From positions 204,993 to 268,992 of the forward strand of contig JAYKAV010002508.1 in assembly GCA_035582835.1 (NCBI GenBank): a stretch of 64,000 bases of DNA, given 5' to 3'. Under the pieces are notes generated by a model, which was given only the letters and a program-made list of their open reading frames with translations, did not search any database and was not told where the DNA came from. This DNA is from Phoebastria nigripes. Its lineage: Eukaryota > Chordata > Aves > Procellariiformes > Diomedeidae. The translations under genes were made by a program, and so were the position numbers. Positions 12,506 through 25,900 of this stretch are shown piece by piece. Every line of letters starts with the position of its first letter. Positions within the stretch are counted from its first letter, which is position 1.

Positions 12506-13470
12506 ATCAGGAAGAATCCCCTCTATCCACCCCCTCCAACAGCCCCTGTGATAGCTTCATGATTCATTAAGCTCTGGATGAAACTCTGGATAGCAACTCA
12601 AAAGGGGTCAATCACAGACAGATGTCTCAAAGAGGTCACCAGCGCAGCTCATGCTTTGCTGGAAGGCAGTCTAAGAGCTGATGGCATCTTCCTATTGGGC
12701 CTTGACACAAGCCACATCTGTCCTGTGCATGGAGCAGAAAAAGTCCTTCCTACTGGAACTCACCCCTACCAACACAAATGGCTGCAGAAATCATCTGAAG
12801 GATTCAGTCCCCTGAAGGGAAAGGGAAAAAAAAAAAAAAAGGCTTTCTGACAACTCATGGATGCAAGGCTACCTCAGTTGTAGGTACACAAGATTTGCAG
12901 GAAGACACAGGTACATGAATTGCGTGGCTTCAGTGCAACCCCAGACCACTTTCAGGGAAAAGGGCAGCAGCAGTGCTATTCTGAAATCTGAATGCCACCT
13001 AATCCCTACGGTGCTAGAGACAGGTAGAAAGAGTCTGACCTCCTGAGGCTGATTACTGCAATTTTTTACTGGCTGTTATTATTATTGCCCTCTGGTGGCT
13101 ATTTTGTTATTTAGCAGCTGGATGTCAGAGACCAAGCATAGGTTCTATACCATGGGCCTGGGCACAAGGGGGAAAGGAGGCTACCACCTCATGGCTGTGA
13201 CTGGATATAGGCTTCAGGTCCCTCAGTGTGTTGGTATCTGTTGCACCCTTATACAGGAAAGTCACAATTTTAACTGGGAAGCCACGGAAAACAGTATTTG
13301 GGATTCAGGTATCTTCTTGATGAGCAACTTTTCATGACACTAGGCAGATAAACTGACCATGAAAACTACTTTGCTTTTACTCCAAATTTTCCAACCTGAA
13401 GATTTGCCAAGTTTTTTGCAAATCTAAAACTTGAGCCTAGGCATCAAAGGCAATGCCACACAGAACACCT
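12506..13470. other. Intergenic sequence between two CR1 fragments
   Basis: No gene is recognised. An A-rich run of about 15 bases lies near 12826-12840. The open frames here (up to 90 codons) have no family resemblance and no splice context. Confidence 0.5.
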
Positions 13471-13477
13471 TAAAGAA

Positions 13478-13967
13478 CATAGACATGGACCTGTTGGAGT
13501 GGGTCCAGAGGAGGGCCACAAAAATTATCAGAGGGCTGGAACACCTCTCCTATGAAGAAAGGCTGAGAGAGTTGGGGTTGTTCAGCCTGGAGAAGAGAAG
13601 GCTCCGGGGAGACCTTATTGCAGCCCTTCAGTAGTTAAAGGGGGCTTATAAGAAAGATGGGGACAGACTTTTTAGCAGGGCCTNTTGCAATAGGACAAGG
13701 GGTAATGGTTTTAAACTAAAAGAGGGCAGATTTAGACTAGATATAAGGAAGAAATTTTTTATGCTGAGGGTGGTGAAACACTGGCACAGGTTGCCCAGAG
13801 AGGTGGGAGATGCCCCATCCCTGGGAACATTCAAGATCAAGCTGGATGGGGCTCTGAGCAACCTGATCTAGTTCAAGATGTCCCTGCTCCTTGCAGGGGG
13901 GTTGGACTAGATGACCTTTAAAGGTCCCTTCCAACCCAAACTATTCTATGACTCTATGGTTCTATGG
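13478..13967 (+). mobile_element. CR1 LINE 3'-end fragment, with ATTCTATG-type tail
   Basis: This is a 5'-truncated CR1 non-LTR retrotransposon in sense orientation. It begins in the ORF2 end region, recognisable from TGGGTCCAGAGGAGGGCCAC and the translated phrase [19 protein letters not shown]. It continues through the 3'UTR (GTTGCCCAGAGAGGT, GTTGGACTAGATGACC, TCCCTTCCAACCC) and ends in three imperfect copies of an 8-base tail (TTCTATGA, CTCTATGG, TTCTATGG). One N lies at 13684. It is dead, with no complete ORF. Confidence 0.92.
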
Positions 13968-16190
13968 CATAAAATGACAAGGCTCGTTGAATCCCCCTGC
14001 TATTCCTCATGACACCTGTGGCAGGAAATACTGTTTAGCAGCATGAAGCACCTTGAGTGGGAAAGCAGAAAGCAGCAGCCTTTTCCAAATTATACTGAAG
14101 ACAGCAATTTTAAAGCAAGAAATCCCCTTTTTTCCCATTACCTCACTGAGCTCATTATTACAAATAGTGCTGTGGGACCGTAAGTGACCACAAACGATAC
14201 AGTCTCCAGTTCACTGACTACCAGAGATGCTCTTTGCAGGACCAGGAGCCCCGGGGAAGATGCTGGTGCTCTGACTGGCAGGGGGCAGTGTGCCACCTGC
14301 AGAAACGATAACTCGGGGGAAAAAGAAATACAGAAGGAAAAAAAANCACCACAGGAGGGGTCACTCACACACTTAGAAACAAGCATATTGTTAAGAAATT
14401 TACTGAACAGTGATTTACTTCACTAGCAAAATACAGAGCATCATACAAATGCTATAGCCACTTCTCCATCAACTACTGAGCTAGCACAGTTTTTCCAGAA
14501 TGGCGGCAGCTACTGTACTAGAGTTTCATGAAAAAATGTAGCCAGAGCTTTCCTCAAAGGAAAAAAATAGGCTTTCAATTCAGTAAAAAAAAAAAACTTT
14601 CAGATAAGTTGTTTACTTTCCTTAGAATATGCAAACAGGTACATCGGAAAAGTGATAACTGAAAACATTTTGCTTTTCAGAAGTTTTCTCCCATGTCTTT
14701 TAGATCAAGGAAGTTTGTGGCAGAAAACATCAAGTTTTATTTAATAGGTCCTTATTTTCTGTGTTGTAGGAAAAGAAAAAATTTCTCTCTAGTTTAAACG
14801 ATAGATATGTGAGACATCTTAGTGTTAATACATTTTTCTTTCTTTTAAAAGTGAATCTACTGGGAAGTAACAGGCTGACACAGTCTGAGACCAAAGGGCC
14901 AGCCTGTACATTATGTACATAAATGTCACCTGACATCTATGCTGCTATAAGGAAGGTAGGAAGCAGGTTCAGGCTTGCCCAGTGTATTTAATCTAAGCCT
15001 CCAGTCCAGTCTCTGTGAATTTCTGTGCAGGATCCCAACGCTGATCATAGGAGTGGGAGAAGGGGTTGGAATGCAATGTTGAAATCTCACGGGGACCTGG
15101 AGACCTAACTGTCTCCTGGTCCTTTTCTCCTTATTGAAACTTGGTGTTGCACAGAGGACACTGCAGCANGGATATCACAGGGTCTCCAGCAGCTCTGGAA
15201 AGCCTGTCTTTTAGGAACCATGATGAGAAACCAAAGCAAAGGTGAGAGCTGGGCCCATTTTGTATGTCAGCTAAACTCAGCCTTGCAGAAGGCCAGCCCA
15301 ACAACCCGAACCAAAGGTGCCTCCAGGGCCTGGTCTTGTTTAAACTAGCCTGGATTGGGACAGATCCAAGTGAGGACATCAGAGCTTCTTAATAGCACAG
15401 GCAGGGTCAGCNGTAATGAAGCAGGGTATGCTCAAGCAGTGTTTCTTTTTGGAAAGAGAGAAAACAAGATGCCCCAGAAAAAACATCCAGGGAGATGGGA
15501 CTGAAGAATGCAGAGGGAAGAAAAAGAAAAAAGGGAAGACAGGCAAGATAAAATCATGCCTGACGAAAACACAAATGAAGGCGCCAGACAGATTTTTTTC
15601 TAACGCCCCTGTCTACGAAAAAAATCATCTGACTGCAAAACGAATGCACTGCAGAGCAGGCGCTATCGGAATAGTGGCCATGGTGCCATAGCCCTCCCTG
15701 TTGAGCTGTGGGCCTGCCTGCCCGAGCACCCCGTGGCCTAGGGAGGCCGGCCAGGCCAGGCCTCTGCCCCTGCCCCTGCCAGCCACAGCAGGAGAGCTGT
15801 GGGCCACGGGATCCCCCTGGCCTCCCGCACTGCTCCCCGAGGGTGAGCTCAGGCCTTCCTGAGCCCTGAGGCGAGCACCATGGAGCTGCTCTCTGCCCAC
15901 GCAGGGCCTTGGCCCTATGAGCCCTCCCAAGGGACCGGCCTTCCCCTGGGCTCTGGCATCCCCACAGCGCCAAGCCCTTAAGCTTGGCCTTAATTGGCCC
16001 TTATGGCCCTGACCTAGGACCTCCTGGATTGAGAAACATCACCATAACTCTGGAGATGAAGAACATGTTTCTCTGAAAATTGGCAATATTAGAGAAAGGT
16101 TAACATGAATGTTCACAATTCTGTACAGTCTTTCTGATTCTGGAACTGGAGGAGAAAGACACCTCTGGGAAAAAGTTCACACTGGGGGTC
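13968..16190. other. Intergenic sequence, including a GC-rich block
   Basis: No gene is recognised. An isolated GC-rich block runs from about 15650 to 16010 in otherwise AT-rich sequence. It gives long open frames on the - strand (15554-15973 and 15625-15930), but these overlap each other in different frames and are explained by stop-poor GC composition. There are Ns at 14346, 15170 and 15412. Confidence 0.5.
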
Positions 16191-16194
16191 TGTA

Positions 16195-16330
16195 ATTGGA
16201 GAGGCAGCTGCAACAGTTTACAGGGTGCTGGACTAGCATTTGGGAGTCATAGGCTCAGTTCTCAGCTCTGCCACAGGCTTCCTAGTGACCATGGACAAGG
16301 TGCTGTGTCTCTGCACTGTGTCTTGTATGC
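16195..16330 (+). repeat. MIR-type ancient SINE relic
   Basis: The order of phrases follows the amniote MIR core in sense orientation: GTGCTGGACTAGCATTTGGG, then AGTTCTCAGCTCTGCCAC, then a diverged form of the GTGACCTTGGACAAG block, then CTGTGTCTCTGCACTGTGTC. It is tRNA-derived, old and diverged. Boundaries are approximate. Confidence 0.65.
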
Positions 16331-16477
16331 AGGCAATGCTGCAAAACCAACAATGTAGAAAATTAAGTTAGCCATATGTATTGGATCAGGACACCTCTGA
16401 TAAATGGAAAGTAGACAAATACCTCAGCAATGTATTTTTCACATCCTAAAAATATCACTTCCATCTTCTGTATGTTG

Positions 16478-16760
16478 CCTTTCATGTAGTGAAACTGCAG
16501 CCAGATCTCCCCCCTTGTCTTCTCCAGGCTGAACAAACCCTGCTCCAACAGCCTCTCCTTGTATATCATGTGCTGCAGTCTGCACACATCTTAGTGGCTC
16601 TTCTCTGGACTTGCTCCAGCTTGTTAACATCTCTCTTGCAATGTGGAGCTAAAAACTAGACACAGTGTCAGATGTGGCCTCACAAAAGGGAAATGAACAC
16701 TTCCTTCGATCTGTTGGCTATGCTTTTGCTAATGCAACCCAATATGCCATTGTTTTTTTA
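16478..16760 (-). mobile_element. CR1 LINE fragment (ORF2 end region)
   Basis: The + strand carries the reverse complement of the CR1 ORF2 end: AGATCTCCCCCCTTGTC, CTTCTCCAGGCTGAACAAAC, then CTCTTCTCTGGACTTGCTCC, CACAGTGTCAGATGTGGCC and CTTTTGCTAATGCAACCC. Neither CR1 end is present, so this is an internal piece. The translated - strand phrase LLEQGLFSLEKTRGEIW matches the usual CR1 C-terminal wording. Confidence 0.85.
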
Positions 16761-19720
16761 ATGGTTGCATTGATAGTCTTTCTTACTCTAAGGAGTCTCA
16801 GAGGGTAAGGAGTGGCAAAGGCAGAGAGTCTATAACCCGGGGATTCCCCCTCCAGCCTCTCAAGGGAACTGCCAGACATTCAAGACAGTTTTGTGTAAGA
16901 GCATGACAAAGGGGTGAGGTTGTTGTCTGGATTTCATAAAGTGATTTGCAAACAAATTAAACTGTTGTGAAACAACCCGGTCCCTACGGAGCTTAGCAAT
17001 GCTCAATTCCATTCCCACTGTTGCTAAGGAAAGCAGAGGATATTCAGCATCTTTGACAGGCATTTGCAGGCCATGATCTAAAGATGTCTCAGTGACTTCA
17101 GAGTGCTGGTCAGTATTGGCCGTATAACTTAAGATATGCTCATAAAAGGAAATAAACAGCCCCAAATCTCTTTTGCATTCTGTTTTTTGGGTTCTACTTT
17201 TGGCATTTATTGAAGCCACTCTGCATCAGTTTAAGCAATGGAGGAGAGAATTAGGTCCCAGGTATTTAACTACAGATGACTTTGTTCCTTAAATGACCCA
17301 ACTGCAAGCTCTTGCGCCTCATGTTGGGAATCACAAATGACTCAGCAGAAGCCAAGAGGACATTTGGTTTCCTTGTCAGAACACAAGAGTGAAGGAGGAA
17401 GTAAGAATCTCTTCTAGCTGTTGGGTAACTGAGAGGGAGACTGAGGCTAAAACAAACAGTGTGGGAATCTCTAGGTTTAATATATATAATGCAAACTGGA
17501 ATTACAGTTAACTGCAGTGACCAATCCTGGCTGATGAAAGAGCTGTCACTGGAAAAAAAAATCCTGAAAACAAACAACCAAGTATGCAGCCACAAGCAGA
17601 GATTTCTTTTTTCTCTCCAGCCAAGTTCTTCATCCAGCTCAACCCAAAAGCATGTTTGTTTTGGAAGCCGTAGTCTGCTGAAAAGTGTTTGGCCAAAATC
17701 CAAGGGGCCAATAAGTCCAGATGAGCTGAACAATCCGTGTCCTTGGATCATGAGATGTGAACGTATTACTCAATCCTGTATTGCATGCATGCATATTGGG
17801 TATTTTTTGTTACAAGGTGTGGACCAAAGTGCCTTGATCAGGACTAAATTTCTGTCCCTAAATTAACTGTTTACAATTCACAATTTTATTCTGTGCTTTT
17901 GATTTCATGGACCAGAGCTTCCAGCACTAGAATAGCTCCTCCAAGGACAATGCAACCGTACCGATTTACGTCAAATGAGAAATAATTAGCATTAATGTAT
18001 AAACCAACAGACTTGTTTGCAATTATATTTGTTTCAGGGCTGTCTGGAGAAGAGCATCTATTTTTTTCTTAAATATTTGTTATGAGAACTGATCCATCCC
18101 GAGTCATTCCAGGCGATCAGAGCCTGTTCTTTTCCTGGGGTTACTCTGTCTGTGACCTGGGCCCAGGGCTATAACAATCAACATGCAGATCTACAAGCCA
18201 CTTGGGTGACTGTGAAATTTCTNCTGTATGAAATTTCTTATGCATGTTTGTGTTCCACACAACCTCAGTTTATGCTGAGCTGGTCATCAGCTGTCATGAA
18301 GGTGCTAACTTGAATTCATTTCCATTCTTTCCCCAGAAGTGGAGACTGAAGGATGAATGACGCATGGAACAAGGGGTCTTGAAGTGACATCAGTGTCAAA
18401 GAGACATAGTCATGTTCAGGCTAGGCAGGTGGGCTAGCCAGCTTCTGGCATGGAAAGGATAATAANGAAGATTTTTTTAATTTAAAAAAAAGCGTTAGGT
18501 TGCATTTCTAAGTTTAAAAAAAAATGTCAGCCAGCAAATCTTTGTTTTTGGAAAACTGAGCAGTTTGATAAGAGTCCAAAACTTCAATAAAGATGATAAA
18601 AACAGCCTGCTTGTTGTCTTTGAAACAGAATGCATTTCCCAACCAGTCCTGGCACGACACCAGCTTGAGCCAGCTGTGAAAATGGCCAAAGATCAGTAGG
18701 GCCCAGGTGCAGGATCAGTGTCCCAGCAGCTGATGAACCTGTGCATCCAGGGAGCAATGTGTCACTCAAGTTCCTCCTTGCCAGCAGTGTGACAGGCTAA
18801 GAAGGCAAAACGAAGAACTATTGTCACTGCAATACACAAAGAAATATTGTAGCTGTGAATCTGCCTGAAAAGCCATTCTGTGATGGAAAACCTGAATCAG
18901 GGGCAGAGTTCGAGACATATCTTTGCCAGATTTCCATCCAATCTAATCATTCCTTGTCTATATGCTCCAGGTGCCCCCATCACAGAAATACCTCAACAAA
19001 CAGACCCCAGCTTCTGAGCAAAGCTGAGCTAACACAGTTTTAGGTGAAAAAATGAAGTCACTGTTACTTATCTTGCCCTGCCCTTTACAAAGTTTGATCT
19101 CCATGTTGCTTTAAAGGAGTCCAGAATTAGGTATTAGTCTCGCAGTAGCTTGGGAAATGTTTCTACTTTCCTTGCATTAGAAGTACTGGGTACAAGAACA
19201 ATGCTTGGTTCAATCATGGGCTTCTTCATTTACTGCTTAGGCTTTCAGATTAAAAAATTACTCTTAAAACTTATAGAGCAAATGTTTCTCGAATCAAATT
19301 TTAGTTTCAAAGAGATCCCACTAAAAAGTAAGTCTGAGAGCTAAACAGCAACACATGCAATTGTACTGAAGCAATTCTAACCATATCAGTCACATGTTAT
19401 GTTATTACTGCCCCACAGCAAAAGAGACCTTGGCTGATGATGAGGTTGTCTGCATATTTTGTCTTTTGACAGTTTCACTGCATTCCCCCCTCCCTCTTTG
19501 CATTTTCCATTCTTCATTTCTTTAACCTAAGCCTTTCCATCTCTTCTTCCAGAGTGCAGAGTCGAGAGAAACATGAACCCAAGAGACTGGAGTAAGCTTA
19601 AAACTAGGTTAGAACAAATTTTACTATCTATTCTCATCTTCTATCTAACGAGGGGAAATTACCCTATTAGTTTATTGGAAACTGTCAATAAATGCAGTGG
19701 CATACATTACAAGCCCAATG
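16761..19720. other. Intergenic sequence, no gene recognised
   Basis: The longest open frame (17266-17751, - strand, 161 codons) overlaps a 135-codon frame on the other strand. It shows no signal peptide logic, domain or splice context, so I treat it as chance. There are Ns at 18223 and 18466. Confidence 0.5.
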
Positions 19721-19990
19721 TCATAGAATGAGAGAAAGATCTAGGTGGGAAGGGGCCCCTGGAGGTTTCTAGTCCAAGCCAAGATAACAGAAAAACCAAC
19801 TCCCAAGCTAGATCAGCTCACTCAGGACCTTGCCCACTCAAGTTTTGAATGTCTCCAGGGCTGTGGGCCACAGCCTCTCTGGGCATCTGCTCAAGTGCAA
19901 CATCACTCTCAGGNGAAGAATTTTTAACCTCTCTCCAACCAAAATTTCCTTTGTTTCAACTTGTGACCATAGCATATTTTACCCTAAATT
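19721..19990 (-). mobile_element. CR1 LINE 3'-end fragment
   Basis: The + strand reads TGTCATAGAATGAGAGAAAG, GGTGGGAAGGGGCCCCTGGA, AAGCTAGATCAGCTCACTCA, then GTTTTGAATGTCTCCAGGGC and CAGCCTCTCTGGGCATCTGC. This is the reverse complement of the CR1 3' region in the expected order, including the near-terminal CATAGAAT. It is diverged and carries one N at 19914. Confidence 0.82.
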
Positions 19991-22900
19991 ACTGATACTT
20001 ACTCTCAGTCTTAATGGATTTTAATGTACAGGTTTTGTACAGAAATTGTACATTACAGAGGGCTGTTAGAGCAGACTGTTTGAAACAAAGCACTATCCAT
20101 GGAGAAGACTGGGAACCAATTCACTCACTTTTTTTTTTTTTCCTGACCAAGGTAAAAAGTATGTTTCATGTTCTGCTCCTGCTTTACTAGCTTTAATTCC
20201 TCCTTTTTTCAGTGCCATTCATTAACCTAATGTCACTCTGCTTGGTTTGCAAACACTACTCAGAAATGCATTATAGTTGCATTTCAAATCTGTTTGTCAA
20301 AATCTTTTGTAATATCAGTGTATCTTTTAAATCTTGCAAGACTGTTCTTTGTTTCTTTACATCTGAAACCAAACTGATGCTAGAGAGGTCCATTTTTTAA
20401 ATGTCATCTCTTCTTCAGAAAAAAATTCACAACTTGCATAATCACTAGAATTCAGGTGCAAAGCTGTGGAGGTAGACTGGTAAGGTTAGACTGCCTAGAC
20501 ATTATCTTCACCTATGTCTAGATCAATTATCATTGCTGTAAAGTTGAAAACTTAAGGGTTGTGAATACTGTACTGAATTTTTTCTCCCAAAAATAGGTTT
20601 GGAAACATAAAATAAGAAAACAATCATTAAAAAGTGTCTTTTAAAACTTTTGCTTCTGCTTATAAGGCTGCCATCTCCATCCCTCCCAACCCCTTGTGTA
20701 AGGGCATGCATTTCTCAAGAGTAAACTCATTGCAGCTGAGAAACCAAATGTCCTTCAAAGACTGCAAGTAATTTGCCATGCTAGCAAACTACATTTTACA
20801 ATATCGGACTCCAACCTAAGTGCCACCAACCCCTACAGGTTTTTACAAGAGACAAGGAGTTCACACATCTAAAGAAATATCTATAAAGCTGATATCTCTA
20901 CTTTGTGTGTGTTGATGTGCAGGAGAAAAAAAAAATCCTTGACCAGTTCAATAGCAACACTATTTCAGTAACATTTGGCTATAAGGGTTTGGAGTCAATA
21001 TAGCGGCCATAATAAAACATTAAATGTGAAAAGAGCATCAAGAAATTTAAGTTCCCCTCAACCCTGAGCATCCAAATGCTTCTGCTTCAACTCTGATAAA
21101 GGGCACAGGAAAAGGATTCCCCAAGGGCACACTTCTATTTCTAATGACTTTGTTTGCAGTACTAAGAAGAATTGAACAGAATTGAAAGGCAACAGAGTTG
21201 CTGTGAGCAAAATGCTTCACAAGCAGCTGAGTGTCAGCCTTTAAACTAGAGTGTATCCAAGAGGAGTCTCGCAGAGGCTGCTTTTTATCTTTTTGCTCCC
21301 TTCCCCTGCAGATGAAAGGGAAGATATTATAGTTATCTTACTGGTTAAAGAAAAAAAAAAAAAAAGAAGCAACATCTTATTGATTCATTCAGTGCCATCG
21401 GCTCCTGAGACACTTCAGCTGCTGGTTCAGCTGCTGCTCGCCCCTGGGGACGCCTGCCAGGGCTCTGCTGGCCATGGGTGGCCTCCACTGGCTCTGCTGC
21501 CCCCGGAGCTGTGCCCCAACCCGCGGTCAACCCACCGGGCAAAATCCACCTGGTATACTTTTAACATCCTTCCTGTCTCAGGTCCGATAGGTTAAAGAGC
21601 TTTTAGTTGTACCACATTAGGGAATATAGGAAACAGTGGAGAAGTATCCATGGAAGACAGAAGGGTCGTGCAGTGAAATAAGGGATGGAGAAGTGTTGCA
21701 GGTTCTTACTGTCGGGCATGTGGATTTTATTTTATAGAGGGTGGACTGAAGCAAATCAAGGTGTTCAGGCTAGGATCTGAGCAGCAGGAGCAACAATCCA
21801 AGGATGCTCAGTGCAAGCATGGAGGGATCTCCATGTGAGAACTCAGGTTGACTTGGGCTGTCTAGTTTTGAGAAGAAAAAAACACCTAAGAACTGATACA
21901 AGTACGTGTGTAGGAGCAGAATTAACTTAAAACTCTTTCACTCTTACGGTACATTATATGAAATTACACGTTGCACACTGAGAGATCAAAATACGTATTT
22001 TTAAATATATATACATATTTTAAGCCACAGATTATCAGGAGAACTTACTACCACAAGACACTGAGAAAGAGCATTTAGTTCAGCCACCTGCATCCTTCAA
22101 GCAGATTGCCTCAGTTTGCTCATTTACAAAGAGCAGCAGCTCCCGCAGCCAAACATGGAGAGAGGTCTGTCTTCATGCCTTCTTCCTTCACTTTCTTGGT
22201 GTACCCCTTCACACCTCTACCTCCCACCTTGACCACTTGCCTCTCACAGACTCCTATCCTAGGACCCACCCTCAGATCCCCACTAATTTTTCTTGTTTCT
22301 CTCACCGTAGGGCAAGTACATCCCCTCATCTATATACCACCAAGCATATTAGCTGATCTATGTGGTTGCTTGTGTCCAGGTGCTGACCTGAGCTGCAGGA
22401 GAAGCAGGTCCCCACATGTGAAAGGGGCTTCTCATCCCCAGAGGAACAGGTGCCACCACCTGGGAGACTCCATTTCAATAAACTAGAAGCATCTCTTTGG
22501 AAATGGAGGGTATCAGCAGCTCTCATCACAGATTGTAACCATTCTCTATTCCACAATACCTAAGAAAATTCAGACCCTTTAAAATGACAGAAACACTCTC
22601 TGTTCAGAAAACACAACCTTTTAGGGACTGGTTCTGCTTTGACTGGGAGCTCTGCCAAGGATTTCAGCTGGAGGAGGAATGAGGCCCTTCATTTCAGTTA
22701 GAGCAAAACAACACAAACAGCATCACAAATGCCCATCTGGGACATTTACAGGCAGGGAAGTCTGATTTCTTATCTACCTCCTCCTCAGAATACAGTGAAA
22801 TATTGGGGCTTTCTCTCTCTGCCTGTCTTTGTTGCATTAAATTTTGAAAGCCCATAGTCTCTAAAGTCACTGGTAAAAAGCTGTCCCCCCTTTTGGACTT

Positions 22901-25900
22901 GTGAACCAGAGCTGAAAGCTTCTGCCAGTCTTCTGTCTGACTGGAAAGAAAAGCGCCAAGAAGAAAAGACAGGAGCTTCTCAGGAAGACCATACATCCTG
23001 CATCCTGTAGAAAAAGGCATCGAGGAAGCTACTCTAGCAATATCACTGTCTGAGCTGCCTGTGCAGGTGACTTAGCACTTCTGAAATTGGAAATGGATTT
23101 CCAAAATGTCTACTATGTAGAAAAAGGGTGAGGGGAAAAAATAGAAGACCCAAGACAATATATTTGGCAAGCACATTGCAGAAACTGCTAGTACATGCTG
23201 CGGTCCCAGACCCAGTGGGCTGTGCTTACCTCATTTGTTTCACGTAGGTGAACCTAGCCAGGATGTTTTCTTTAGTCGTGGGCAGTGTGACAAGAATGGG
23301 ACATCCAAATAAGGTCACTCAGGATGTGTTTAACAACACCGGGTAAAGTCTGTGGCAAAGGCTCATGCACACACATGCACACAGAGTGTCCACTGTACAT
23401 AGCGTTGACTTAGTGCGTCATTATTCCTAGAATAACTTCTGGAGAGGCACTCCACCCTTGTATTTCCAACGCTGAAGATGTGATTGTCCCAGAGCCAGTT
23501 ATTACAGTGATTTTAAGGAAGAGGAGGGAGAGGGAAGGGCCCCTGATTTCTCTGACCTCTTTGAAGAGATGTAATGCAAAAAAAATTGTTAAAAGCAGAG
23601 GTAGTTTCAAATCTGTCAACCCAAACTCCCTTGTGATCTTTGAAACAGCAGAGAGCAAGAGGCTTCCTGCGGCCAGCCCAGAAAACCAGATAGCAGAGTT
23701 CTGCAAAAGGACAAGCCACACACCTGTTTAAATATAAGTCAATATGCCTTATTAAGCAACAGTGCTACAGGTGCTCCTACGTGATGAAAGGTAGTCCAGN
23801 ACTGTGATGGAACGTGCATTTTTACTCGTAGGAGAATCCTGGAAGGCAACCCCAATTATATTGAGTATGAAACTCATTTTTTTAACCTGCAAATTTTTGA
23901 TGGTGCATAAAGCACTTTCAAGGGGTCTGCAAAAGGTGACTGAGAGCAAATCACTTGTAGCTTAAATTTGTTGTAAAAAAGCTTGCCTTTTCCTTGCAAG
24001 TCCTTTGCAGTTGGCTGAAGTGATAAGCAATAAAAGAAAGGAGTTACTTTGCTAGCAGCTGGACAAGAGATGACATACAGTTGCTGAGATCAGGGTTTTA
24101 CAAATTTGAAATGGTAAGTTTTGATCAAAAAATTACCTAAGGCTGAAACTCAAAGCAGTCAAAATGGGGGAAAGTCAGATCCCAGGCTGCTCCCATGACC
24201 CTGACTCAGTTCCTTCTGTGTACAGTTTTGGGTATAATTTGCAGTTAAATGATCATATTTAAATAAATTACAAAACTTTCCACTGAACATTTGCTTCATT
24301 CAGCACAGAAAGTTATTATGTTCGTTTACAAATATTCAGGTTTTTGTGTCCCGTTTGCTGTGTGCCCTGGGCTAGCACTCCTAGCACATCCTGTACCAGC
24401 GAGACACAAGCACTACAGGTGTCACAGTTGAGGCATCTGGCCCAGTTGAGCNCCCAGACTAACCGGCTTAGCCAGACCTGTGCTGCCTCTGAAGCAAGGA
24501 GCAAGGAGGAGCAGTAGCAGGCCTGGGATGAAGGCATGGCAGAGAAAGGGAGGGGAATGGGACCCCTAAGGGGCAGAGCATCAATGATTTTCTCAGATAA
24601 ATTTCAGCCTGCAAGCTGGGACCTGTCTTATCCATCTTTTCCTTTCAACCTTCCTCTGAAGTGAGAATTTCCTCACTTCACCTCCATGTTTCCCAACATC
24701 CACCATGGGTGGTACCTCCGGTCTGNCGCCCAGCTGCCTTTGCAGGATGCTTCCATGGAAAGCCCTGCGCCACTGTGGCACCTGACACTGGCTGTGTAGC
24801 ATCCCTGCGATGGGAAGTGGAAAATGTGGCAAAGTGGCCATCCTGACCATAGAAACATCCGCATTCAGTCCTAAGGCATAGGTCAGCCCTGTCCTTTCCC
24901 ACCAGCATGCCTCCAGCTCCACATGTGCTCACACTGCTGTTTTCACAGCACCCACTTTCCCTCCTATCTGCTTGGAAGTGTAAGCTCCTCCAGAGGAGAA
25001 ACTAACCTATTTCCACGTTTGAACAAAACTTAGCACTAGCTGAATTATTCGTTTGGACTAAGGTAGCAGTTAAAGAGGAACAGCAGTTCTGAGTTTGCCG
25101 AAATGTTTTTGGTCTTCAAATTCAGTTCCATTTTTTTCTTCCCTCTAAACCAAGCAAAATCTGCAAGACTCTGCAGCTAATTCTTTACTGAGTTCTGAGA
25201 AAAGCTGTCTCAATTGGTCAAACGTTTCAGAATGATATAGAGATCTAAAAAAGCAATATCGACATATGTCGTAAAAGTTGCAGAAATATTGCTACTACTG
25301 ATGCAACAGCATGACAATACAAGAGAAGAAAGATTGTCATCACTTCTGTTAGACTAACAGACACAGCTGAAAAAGTAAGCAAGCTTTCACACACCTGGTT
25401 ACTTCATCAACAGCTGAATGAGTAGGAGAAGGTAAGTGGCATACCAACAGAATGAATAAATGGATCAGCCTGAAATAAAGAAGAAATGGACTGTTAAAAA
25501 AACCCACATGCACTGGGCATTTATAGGTTTAAAACAAAAAAAAAGTCTATGAAAGGCAAAATTTGCATTATCATCCTCACAAGCAGAGACTTACATAAAT
25601 GCGCTTTAGCCCAGCAGCTTAAACAGAACTCAGCAAAGTCTGGAGTTTTGCTGACCCTATGGGAAACTTTTGAAAATGCCAAACAGTTTAAGCATGTGAA
25701 AGTAGTCTTTGCTTCTTTGACATATGAAAAAATAAAACAGCTGCTCACAATTGGCGTGTGCTAAAATGGGGTTTGAATAAATTTTTCAAACATCTGAGAA
25801 CTGTTTCTCTGCAGCTAAGACACCGGAGAGAGATCAGATCAGTGCATAATGGCAAGCACAGAAAAATTTCATGATGAATATGAAATATCAAACCAGAAAA

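Noticed and set aside
13431..13634. Open frame with an [24 protein letters not shown] product
   Set aside because: This is the decayed C-terminal ORF2 end of a CR1 LINE, not a host gene.
15554..15973. 139-codon - strand open frame
   Set aside because: It lies in a GC-rich low-stop block together with another open frame in a different phase, which is compositional.
16363..16587. - strand open frame with a LEQGLFSLEK-type product
   Set aside because: Part of the antisense CR1 fragment at 16478-16760.
17266..17751. 161-codon - strand open frame in intergenic sequence
   Set aside because: It overlaps a 135-codon frame on the other strand, shows no family resemblance and has no promoter or splice context.
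22694..23020. 108-codon - strand open frame between FGF6 and FGF23
   Set aside because: No recognisable family, composition ordinary for the region, and no exon-like splice borders.
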